Shown: positions 6,999 through 12,132 of the stretch, in pieces
Position numbering within the stretch: position 1 is the first letter of the stretch
Layout of the letters: each line of letters begins with the position of its first letter
Assembly (NCBI GenBank): GCA_029239935.1
Contig: JARBTY010000079.1
Span: 1-12,132, forward strand
Origin: Clostridia bacterium
GTDB taxonomy: Bacteria > Bacillota_A > Clostridia > Lachnospirales > Cellulosilyticaceae
Direction of reading: 5' to 3'
DNA: 12,132 nt
Notes under the pieces: generated by a model
The model's input: only the letters and a program-made list of their open reading frames with translations
Told to the model about the DNA's origin: nothing
Databases searched by the model: none
Position numbers and translations under genes: made by a program

Positions 6999-8105
6999 AT
7001 GCTGAATGCTATTGTAGTAGATGACGAAGTGCTTGTGGCACAATGGGTAGGCAAAATGCTTATGAAGACTGGTAAGGTACATGTAAAAAAAATCATCTAT
7101 AATCCTTTGGAAGTCTTAGAAGAAATCAAAAATTTAAAACCTGATATTATATTTCTAGATATTGAAATGCCTGAAATTACTGGTCTTGAACTTGCTGAAC
7201 AAATCAGTGCTTTAGATAAGGCTCCCGAAATTATATTTATAACAGCTTATAATGAGTATGCTCTTGAAGCTTTTAAGGTCAATGCTTTAGATTATATTAT
7301 GAAGCCCGTTGATCCCAGAGAATTAGACCGGGTACTGATAAAAATAGAAAAAAAAGGTTTAATACCTCAAAATCAAGACACCTTCTTACATATTAAAACA
7401 TTAGGAGGATTTAGTGTCAGTACCTCTCAAACTACACTCAAATGGAGCACCTCAAAATGCGAAGAACTTTTTGCGTACATGCTCTTTCAACAAAAAAAAA
7501 TGGTTTCTAAATGGGAAATTATAGATATCTTATGGGCAGATAAAGAGGATAAAAAAGGAGAAATCAATTTACGCACTACTATTTGCCGATTAAATCAAAC
7601 CTTGAAAAAATATGGCATAAATGCCAAAATAAAATCCGAAAAAAGTTTATATTTCTTAGAAGTAGAAAATTTCTCTTTAGATGTGCTTTTACTTGAAAAT
7701 ATCGAATCAGAATGGTTAAAAATAAATTGTGAAGAAAAATATGTTATGGACACACTTCATCAATTATACCCTGGAACCTTATTTAAAGACTGCGGCTATG
7801 AATGGTGTCAAGATATCGAATCGTATTATGAAAGACTCTTTATTGAGTGGGGGAAAAAATATATAGATCAAAGAATAGAGAAAAAAGCTGATACTTTATT
7901 AACCTATAAAATACTTCAATATCTTTTAACCTTATCCCCTTTTAATGAAAGTTTACATGAAAAAGCTATGAAATTGTTATTTGAAATTGAAGGTAAAAAA
8001 GTACTTCAAAGTTACTACCGAAGCTTTGAAGCACTAATGATAAAAGAGTTAGGCGTCGCACCAAAAAAAGAGTTGCAAATCTTATATGAAAAGTTAATGT
8101 ATTAA
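6999..8105 (+). CDS. Response regulator with SARP/BTAD-type output domain
   Basis: Cytoplasmic transcription regulator partner of the preceding kinase. Residues 1-118 form a receiver domain: acidic pair Asp8/Asp9, phospho-acceptor Asp54 in FLDIEMPE, Thr82, and Lys102 in MKPVDP. The output does not look like LytTR. Residues about 128-225 resemble the winged-helix DNA-binding part of SARP proteins (LHIKTLGGFSV, then SKCEELFAYML and INLRTTICRLNQTLKKYG). Residues about 226-368 look like a helical BTAD domain (YPGTLF, SPFNESLHEKAMKLL, YYRSFEALMIKELGVAP). SARP proteins generally bind short direct repeats near -35 and act as activators. The ribosome site is GGAAGTGA before ATG 6999, and the gene is translationally close to the kinase. 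Its stop lies inside the terminator palindrome. A likely target is the promoter immediately downstream. Confidence 0.9.
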   Translation: MLNAIVVDDEVLVAQWVGKMLMKTGKVHVKKIIYNPLEVLEEIKNLKPDIIFLDIEMPEITGLELAEQISALDKAPEIIFITAYNEYALEAFKVNALDYIMKPVDPRELDRVLIKIEKKGLIPQNQDTFLHIKTLGGFSVSTSQTTLKWSTSKCEELFAYMLFQQKKMVSKWEIIDILWADKEDKKGEINLRTTICRLNQTLKKYGINAKIKSEKSLYFLEVENFSLDVLLLENIESEWLKINCEEKYVMDTLHQLYPGTLFKDCGYEWCQDIESYYERLFIEWGKKYIDQRIEKKADTLLTYKILQYLLTLSPFNESLHEKAMKLLFEIEGKKVLQSYYRSFEALMIKELGVAPKKELQILYEKLMY

Positions 8106-8150
8106 AAACGTCTAAAATCTTTGTATACAAAGATTTTAGACGTTTTTAAT
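8101..8150. terminator. Perfect 50-bp palindrome, bidirectional intrinsic terminator
   Basis: Bases 8101-8125 are the exact reverse complement of 8126-8150. The transcript can fold into a long stem with a minimal loop around GTATAC, ending in TTTTTAAT, so it should terminate the kinase-regulator operon. The A-tract on the left arm makes it work the other way too. The regulator stop TAA (8103-8105) is part of the left arm. Its centre, TTTGTATACAAA (8120-8131), shares the TTTGTA motif that recurs just downstream, so it may also bind protein. Confidence 0.85.
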
Positions 8151-8190
8151 ACAAATTTGTAACGCATTTGTAATGCGCAATTTGTATAAT
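8150..8190 (+). promoter_or_regulatory. Promoter with TTTGTA repeats, candidate target of the SARP-type regulator
   Basis: A consensus -10 TATAAT (8185-8190) has no acceptable -35 at 16-18 bases. In its place are repeated motifs: ATTTGTA at 8155-8161 and 8166-8172 (11-base pitch, one helical turn) and again at 8180-8186. TACAAATTTGTA (8150-8161) is a 12-bp palindrome, and CGCAT-N5-ATGCG is a dyad at 8163-8177. SARP proteins recognise direct heptamer repeats with about one-turn spacing near -35, so activation by the adjacent regulator is a reasonable inference. The third copy is 14 bases from the second, which departs from a regular array. Confidence 0.5.
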
Positions 8191-8310
8191 AAATAAAAAT
8201 ACTGATGAAAACAAAGAGTATTTGTCAAATGATAAATAATATTCTTTCTACGATATTTCATTAAGTAAAATCAATAAAATATTATTTATATTCAATTATA
8301 ATTAGGAGGA
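8191..8310 (+). other. Structured 5' leader of the small-peptide/minD transcript
   Basis: About 120 AT-rich bases lie between the -10 box and the peptide ribosome site. They hold two inverted repeats: AAATACT/AGTATTT (8197-8203 with 8217-8223) and the 12-bp perfect pair ATAAATAATATT/AATATTATTTAT (8232-8243 with 8278-8289). A competing ACAAA/TTTGT stem overlaps the first. Being nearly all A-T pairs, these stems are weak, and AT-rich composition alone could give some of this. Confidence 0.35.
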
Positions 8311-8317
8311 ATGCTAT

Positions 8318-8434
8318 ATGAGTCATAAAATTATAGGACGTTTATCTGTTAGTAAAGCTATTTTATTTTACAAACTTTTCAAAGTAGGCTTTTCATTCCA
8401 TAATGGACAAGGAACTCCATTTATAGAAATTTAA
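8318..8434 (+). CDS. Small cationic peptide, 38 residues, unknown function
   Basis: A short frame with a near-ideal ribosome site (TTAGGAGGA, 8302-8310) and ATG at 8318, ending TAA 8432-8434. The product starts MSHKIIGRLSVSK and has a hydrophobic-cationic middle (AILFYKLFKVGFSF) that could form a membrane-binding amphipathic helix, then a polar tail ending in TPFIEI. It has five Lys, one Arg and one Glu, with no Cys and no typical signal peptide. I recognise no family. It lies 52 bases before minD with no convincing terminator between, so the two are probably one transcript. It could be a MinD partner, a membrane-active or signalling peptide, or a leader peptide. The ribosome site is the main evidence that it is translated. 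Confidence 0.55.
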   Translation: MSHKIIGRLSVSKAILFYKLFKVGFSFHNGQGTPFIEI

Positions 8435-8486
8435 TGCAGTTTCTATTAATAGCATTTTTAAGTACTCATTTGGAGGTTAAAATGAT

Positions 8487-9284
8487 ATGGGAGAAGTGAT
8501 TGTCGTAACATCTGGCAAAGGTGGAGTTGGTAAAACTACAACTACAGCTAATATAGGTGCTGCACTTACTGGTTTAGGTAAAAAAGTTGTGCTGATAGAT
8601 GGAGATACAGGACTTAGAAATTTAGATATCGTTATGGGACTTGAAAGCAGAGTTGTTTATAACCTCGTTGATGTAATAGAGGGAAAATGCTCTTTAAATC
8701 AAGCTTTAATCAAGCATAAAAAATATCAAAATTTATTTTTGTTGCCAACATCTCAAACTAAAAACAAAAATGACGTAAAACCCGAAAAAATACTCACTAT
8801 AATCGATACGCTTAAAGAAGATTTTGACTATGTGTTAGTGGACAGCCCCGCTGGAATTGAACAGGGCTTTGAGAGTTCTGTAGCGTCTGCAGATAGAGCA
8901 CTAATAGTCGTTAATCCCGAGGTGACTTCCATAAGAGATGCTGATAGAGTCATCAACATACTTTGGAATATGGGTATTAGAGATTGTAAACTTATCATTA
9001 ATAGAATAGATTATGATATGGTCAAAAATGGAGAGATGCTTGACGTTGAGGATATTATTAACACTTTAGACATAGAACTTATAGGCATAGTTCCCAGTGA
9101 TAAATCAATAACCATATCTATCAATAAAGGGGAACCTATTGGCTTAGATAATACTAGCAAAATGGGCTATATTTTCAGACAAATCGCACAAAGAATAGCA
9201 GGAGAAATCATTCCCTTTAATACCTTAAATGAAGATGATACTGGTTTTGTACATACCATCAAAAAATGGTTTGCTTCTAAATAA
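8487..9284 (+). CDS. minD: Septum site-determining ATPase MinD (orphan)
   Basis: Deviant-Walker ATPase that dimerises on ATP, binds the membrane and recruits partners; in its classic role it works with MinC to block division at the poles. The 265 residues match MinD length. Seen are Walker A GKGGVGKTT (10-18), the MinD signature DGDTGLRNLDIVMGLE (38-53), Walker B-like VLVDSPAG (116-123), and a C-terminal amphipathic tail FVHTIKKWFASK (254-265) that resembles the MinD membrane-targeting helix. The tail favours MinD over ParA, Soj or FlhG. GGAGG lies about 10 bases before the ATG. No minC, minE or divIVA is present nearby. The partner here is the 38-residue peptide gene and, upstream, a two-component system. 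This may be a second, specialised MinD copy rather than the housekeeping one. Confidence 0.9.
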   Translation: MGEVIVVTSGKGGVGKTTTTANIGAALTGLGKKVVLIDGDTGLRNLDIVMGLESRVVYNLVDVIEGKCSLNQALIKHKKYQNLFLLPTSQTKNKNDVKPEKILTIIDTLKEDFDYVLVDSPAGIEQGFESSVASADRALIVVNPEVTSIRDADRVINILWNMGIRDCKLIINRIDYDMVKNGEMLDVEDIINTLDIELIGIVPSDKSITISINKGEPIGLDNTSKMGYIFRQIAQRIAGEIIPFNTLNEDDTGFVHTIKKWFASK

Positions 9285-9311
9285 ATAGTTTTTAGTTTTT
9301 ATACCAACACC

Positions 9312-9366
9312 CCATAAGCAGGAGCTATTTTGCAAGTAAATTTGCTGAAATAGCTCCTGCTTATGG
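9312..9366. terminator. 19-bp perfect hairpin between convergent genes
   Basis: CCATAAGCAGGAGCTATTT (9312-9330) and its exact reverse complement (9348-9366) enclose 17 bases, within which GCAA/TTGC can extend the pairing. It lies between the ends of minD (plus) and the DUF2680 gene (minus), so it is placed as a shared terminator. Neither side has a proper T-run. It may instead stabilise 3' ends or be a small repeat element. Confidence 0.5.
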
Positions 9367-9369
9367 ATA

Positions 9370-9804
9370 TTAAAATTTATTTTTAAAATTTCCTTTTCCA
9401 CTACTACCATTCATACACCCAAAGCTTGCTCCTTGTATTTGCCCTATTCTGTTCGCTCCTGTTCCATCACAACCCTGCTGATTTTCTTCTAATGCAGCAA
9501 TCATCTCATCTGCCTTTTCCTGTGTTATAGTTCCGGATGTAACTCTTTCAGCTAAAGCATTCTTTTTGTTTTCAATCATTTTTGCTTTAAATTCAGTTAA
9601 CTTACCATTTTTACTGGCAATGCTGCCATAGGTTTCACCAGTTTCAGATTTTTCTGCTATAACACTCTCCACTGTTTTTCCTGTTAATCCAGCCACTACC
9701 TCAGCAGGTGTATTGTAGTTTGAAGCAGCAAAAGCAGTTATTGAAACTACACCTATCGCCAATGTCATTACTCCTAGGTTTATGGTCTTTCTTAGTCTTG
9801 TCAT
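9370..9804 (-). CDS. Secreted DUF2680 (YckD-like) protein
   Basis: Small exported protein of unknown function. With the start at 9804 it has 144 residues. A signal peptide runs from MTRLRKTINLG through a hydrophobic core to AFA-A near residue 27. The mature part has the DUF2680 pattern: YNTPAEVVAGLTGKTVESV (30-48), ETGETYGSIA (54-63), KLTEFKAKM (68-76), ERVTSGTITQEKADEMI (86-102) and ENQQGCDGTG (107-116). A glycine/serine-rich tail ends in Lys and Phe. Two cysteines (112, 130) are present. The start choice rests on AAGGAGGT 8 bases before ATG 9804; a longer in-frame start at 9840 would put an odd 12-residue extension ahead of the signal peptide. It is divergent from an OmpR-type regulator and kinase, which suggests control by them. 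Biochemical role not known to me. Confidence 0.85.
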   Translation of the reverse strand: MTRLRKTINLGVMTLAIGVVSITAFAASNYNTPAEVVAGLTGKTVESVIAEKSETGETYGSIASKNGKLTEFKAKMIENKKNALAERVTSGTITQEKADEMIAALEENQQGCDGTGANRIGQIQGASFGCMNGSSGKGNFKNKF

Positions 9805-9812
9805 GTTACATG

Positions 9813-9820
9813 ACCTCCTT
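9813..9820 (-). promoter_or_regulatory. Ribosome binding site that fixes the DUF2680 start at 9804
   Basis: AAGGAGGT on the minus strand, 8 bases before the ATG at 9804. It rules out the longer in-frame start at 9840, which lies upstream of this site. Confidence 0.85.
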
Positions 9821-9856
9821 ATGAATTTTGTTTTTAGCAACTTAACGTTTACTATG

Positions 9857-9884
9857 ATACTAGGATACCCTTATTATTTGACAA
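9857..9884 (-). promoter_or_regulatory. Probable promoter of the DUF2680 gene
   Basis: On the minus strand TTGTCA (9879-9884) serves as -35 and TAGTAT (9857-9862) as -10 with a 16-base spacer; AGTATC with 17 is an alternative. The -35 abuts the outer arm of the inverted repeat at 9883-9952. Confidence 0.5.
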
Positions 9885-9972
9885 AAGTGTGTTTTTAAAT
9901 TTATAAATTTGTAATATCTAACTTACAAAAACATATTTTTGCCACACTTTTATCTTATGGATACGTTATAAT
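9878..9972 (+). promoter_or_regulatory. Promoter region of the response regulator-kinase operon
   Basis: Two candidates read toward the regulator. The first is TTGACA (9878-9883) with TATAAA (9902-9907) at an 18-base spacing. The second is a perfect -10 TATAAT (9967-9972) without a good -35, about 40 bases before the ATG. The second, with the inverted repeats just upstream, looks like an activator-dependent, possibly autoregulated promoter. Confidence 0.45.
9883..9952. repeat. Nested inverted repeats, candidate shared operator
   Basis: Outer arms AAAAGTGTG (9883-9891) and CACACTTTT (9944-9952) are perfect complements. Inner arms TTTGTAA (9908-9914) and TTACAAA (9923-9929) are also perfect. 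The two dyads have nearly the same centre (about 9918). The set lies between the divergent DUF2680 gene and the OmpR-type regulator and overlaps the -35 regions on both sides, so it may bind the regulator in several dimers. Confidence 0.5.
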
Positions 9973-10000
9973 GAGGGTAGAATAAAATAGAGAACTTTAC

Positions 10001-10005
10001 GAGGT
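10001..10005 (+). promoter_or_regulatory. Ribosome binding site that fixes the response regulator start at 10012
   Basis: GAGGT lies 6 bases before ATG 10012. An in-frame GTG at 10006 touches the site directly and so cannot be served by it. Confidence 0.7.
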
Positions 10006-10011
10006 GTGCCT

Positions 10012-10704
10012 ATGCCAACTATTCTAATTGCAGATGACAACAAACAAATTACTTCCATCTTGGAAAATTACGCAAAAAAAGAAGGATTTATATCTAAAAT
10101 TGCTCTGGATGGGCAAGCAGCAATAGATTTATTTATGCAATTGCAACCTGACATCGTGCTGCTTGATGTGATGATGCCAAAAATGGATGGTTTTGAAGTA
10201 TGCCGCGAAATTCGAAAAATTTCTAACGTACCAGTTATTATGATTACAGCAAGAGGTGAAGATTTTGAAAAAATTATGGGACTAGATATCGGTGCAGATG
10301 ATTATATAGTGAAACCTTTTTCCCCTGGTGAAGTCATGGCCAGAGTACGTGCCATTTTACGAAGAATGATACCCCCTCAAGAACAAAAATATCTTGAATA
10401 TAGTTATGCTAACCTAAGAATCAATTTAGATACTTATGTTATAACTATCGATGATCATCCCATTTCTTTGACAAAAAAGGAGACCGAACTTTTATGGATG
10501 CTTGCAACCAGTACTAAAGTTTTTTCTAGGGATAACCTACTCAATAGCTTATGGGGCTATGATTATTATGGTGATAATCGAACTGTAGATTCACATATCA
10601 AACGACTTCGTGCTAAGCTTGATGAAGTTGAGCATGAAGAATGGGAAATTAAAACCATATGGGGTGTTGGTTACAAATTTGAGAGGAACTCCCATGAAAA
10701 ATAA
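10012..10704 (+). CDS. OmpR/PhoB-family response regulator
   Basis: Two-component transcription regulator of 230 residues, the usual length. The receiver domain (1-118) has the acidic pair in ADDN (8-11), the phospho-acceptor Asp in VLLDVMMPKMDGFE (about residue 52), the MITAR threonine, and Lys in YIVKPFSPGE. The winged-helix C-terminal domain (about 130-225) has LTKKETELLWMLA, FSRDNLLNSLWGYDYYGDNR, TVDSHIKRLRAKLD and IKTIWGVGYKFE, all typical of Trans_reg_C. The kinase gene overlaps its end by 11 bases, so the pair is translationally coupled. The inverted repeats upstream and the divergent DUF2680 gene suggest autoregulation and control of that neighbour. The stimulus cannot be told. Confidence 0.93.
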   Translation: MPTILIADDNKQITSILENYAKKEGFISKIALDGQAAIDLFMQLQPDIVLLDVMMPKMDGFEVCREIRKISNVPVIMITARGEDFEKIMGLDIGADDYIVKPFSPGEVMARVRAILRRMIPPQEQKYLEYSYANLRINLDTYVITIDDHPISLTKKETELLWMLATSTKVFSRDNLLNSLWGYDYYGDNRTVDSHIKRLRAKLDEVEHEEWEIKTIWGVGYKFERNSHEK

Positions 10705-12132
10705 AATTGCATTTAAACTTACCTTATATTTTTCAACTGCATTATTTTTATTTTCTATTATAATTGGCAGCCTTTTTATAATACTTTTTAAAAACCAAAC
10801 CATGCAGCTCCACAAGACTGACCTAGAAAAACGCGCTGTTACTATTGCAGATACTCTTTCTGAATTTATAAGCCGTACAACTTCCGGAATGGGTATGATG
10901 GGTGAAAAGCAAGGTGGCTATGGTGCTTATCTTCGCTTTTTAGATGACATTGCTATGACTGATATATGGATTGTAGATGAAAACCTCTCGATCATTACAG
11001 GTGGTTCAAGAGCAAATCAGCATTATAACTATGCTGATTTGCCACCAGATGCAGAAATAGTTGTAAAAAAGGTTTTTCAAGGCACTAATACTTTTAGTGA
11101 AGGTTTTAGTCCTCTTTTAAACACACCAACCTTAACGGTAGGAACGTCTATACAACTTGATGGAGAGGTAGTGGGAGCATTACTACTCCATGCTCCAGTA
11201 GAGGGTATTAATGAGGCCACTGGCCAGGGCATTAGGATTTTAATATTCAGTATGTTAATAGCTCTTATATTATCCATTCTTTTATCCATTGCATTAGCTG
11301 TTACTTTTGCAAAGCCATTAAAAAATATGAAAAGTGCTGCTATTCAACTTGCTGGCGGTAATTATAGCGCTAAAACAGGTGTGCTGCAAAAAGATGAGAT
11401 TGGTGAACTTGCTTCTGCAATTGACATCTTAAGCAAACGGCTTGACCTTGCCAGTCGTGAAAGTGAACAGCTACTTAAGTTGCGCCATGATTTTGTGGCA
11501 AATATCTCCCACGAGCTTAGAACACCCATTACAGTTATCCGTGGTTCTCTTGAAGCCCTTTGTGATGAAGTAATAACCGACTCAGTTGAAGTGAAGAGTT
11601 ATCATCAGCAAATGCTTATTGAAACCTTATTTTTACAAAGGTTAGTCAATGATTTGCTTGACTTATCCCGCCTGCAAAATATAGATTTTAAGATGGAATT
11701 TCATGAACTCAATTTGTGTGATGTATTAAATGATGTCATTCACAGCGCACGACATATGGCCCTGATAAAGCATATTGAACTGAACATAAAATTTGATCTA
11801 TCCTTATGCACAGTATTGGGAGACTATGCGCGCTTGCGACAAATGTTCTTAATCATTATTGACAATGCGCTCAAATTTTCTCCTGAAGACAGTGTTATTA
11901 CAGTCTCACTTAAAGATAGAACCGTCTCTATTCAAGATACTGGTACTGGTATTTCTCAAGAAGACCTGCCCTACATTTTTGATCGTTTCTATAAAACGCA
12001 ATCTGAACAAAATAAAGATGGCACTGGCCTTGGTCTTGCTATTGCAAAACAAATCGCTGATAGACATGACATGAGTGTTTCCGTTATCAGCATTCCAAAT
12101 GAAGGAACCGTATTTAGTTTCCATTTTCAATC
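10694..12132 (+). CDS. Sensor histidine kinase (HAMP, HisKA, HATPase), partial at 3' end
   Basis: Membrane kinase partner of the preceding OmpR-type regulator. The 479 visible codons run off the window with no stop; the final FSFHFQ resembles the usual end of a HATPase domain, so only a few residues are probably missing. Membrane helix 1 is at about 9-32 and helix 2 at about 180-205, with an outside sensor domain between that includes a Met/Gly-rich stretch TSGMGMMGEKQGG (63-75). A HAMP segment follows (about 206-258, AKPLKNMKSAAIQLAGGNY). The H-box is FVANISHELRTPIT with His273. The N-box is IIIDNALKFSP (Asn391), G1 DTGTGI (415-420), F-box-like IFDRFYK (428-434), and G2 GTGLGLAIAKQIADRH (443-458). 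GAGAGGAA before ATG 10694 is the ribosome site, inside the regulator gene. No longer in-frame start is needed. Confidence 0.93.
   Translation, partial: MKNKIAFKLTLYFSTALFLFSIIIGSLFIILFKNQTMQLHKTDLEKRAVTIADTLSEFISRTTSGMGMMGEKQGGYGAYLRFLDDIAMTDIWIVDENLSIITGGSRANQHYNYADLPPDAEIVVKKVFQGTNTFSEGFSPLLNTPTLTVGTSIQLDGEVVGALLLHAPVEGINEATGQGIRILIFSMLIALILSILLSIALAVTFAKPLKNMKSAAIQLAGGNYSAKTGVLQKDEIGELASAIDILSKRLDLASRESEQLLKLRHDFVANISHELRTPITVIRGSLEALCDEVITDSVEVKSYHQQMLIETLFLQRLVNDLLDLSRLQNIDFKMEFHELNLCDVLNDVIHSARHMALIKHIELNIKFDLSLCTVLGDYARLRQMFLIIIDNALKFSPEDSVITVSLKDRTVSIQDTGTGISQEDLPYIFDRFYKTQSEQNKDGTGLGLAIAKQIADRHDMSVSVISIPNEGTVFSFHFQ

Noticed and set aside
9805..9840. 12-residue N-terminal extension of the DUF2680 protein
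   Set aside because: It would include the ribosome site and precede a complete signal peptide.
10006..10011. GTG start two codons earlier for the OmpR-type regulator
   Set aside because: It is directly adjacent to the GAGGT site, leaving no spacing; ATG 10012 fits and matches the family N-terminus.
10591..11289. Minus-strand frames opposite the regulator and kinase
   Set aside because: Antisense to well-supported domains, no ribosome sites.

Overview
The window looks like chromosomal DNA from a low-GC, endospore-forming, anaerobic-type Firmicute (class Clostridia). The evidence is AT-rich intergenic DNA, strong AGGAGG-type ribosome sites, a dipicolinate synthase subunit (a spore-specific function), an anaerobe-style cobalamin gene set, and a clostridial-type DUF2680 secreted protein. 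Genus cannot be told from the sequence.

Region 1 (1-5110) is a cobalamin late-assembly region. On the minus strand, a cobalamin riboswitch with a downstream intrinsic terminator precedes cbiP (cobyric acid synthase) and cbiB (cobinamide-phosphate synthase, cut by the window start). Divergent from it is dpaB/spoVFB on the plus strand, with no dpaA partner beside it. Next comes cobT (minus), which has its own promoter and no visible riboswitch. Just downstream of cobT's stop lies the remnant of a PocR-domain/AraC regulator that has lost its start and its middle.

Region 2 (5370-9366) is the most unusual part. A membrane-bound, GAF-containing LytS-type histidine kinase is followed 2 bases later by a response regulator with a SARP/BTAD output instead of the usual LytTR. 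The operon ends in a perfect 50-bp palindrome that includes the regulator's stop codon. Right after it is a promoter with a good -10 but no -35, embedded in a cluster of TTTGTA/TACAAA motifs. This promoter leads through a stem-forming leader to an undescribed 38-residue cationic peptide gene with a strong ribosome site, then to a full-length orphan MinD ATPase without MinC or MinE. I infer that the two-component pair controls the peptide-minD unit.

Region 3 (9367-12132) is a divergon. A small secreted DUF2680 protein (minus) faces an OmpR-family response regulator and its overlapping histidine kinase (plus, cut by the window end). The intergenic space carries two nested inverted repeats that share nearly one centre, a plausible shared operator.

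Several starts were moved from the longest frame to the codon that has a ribosome site (5443, 9804, 10012). No tRNA, rRNA, CRISPR array, IS element or prophage gene was seen.
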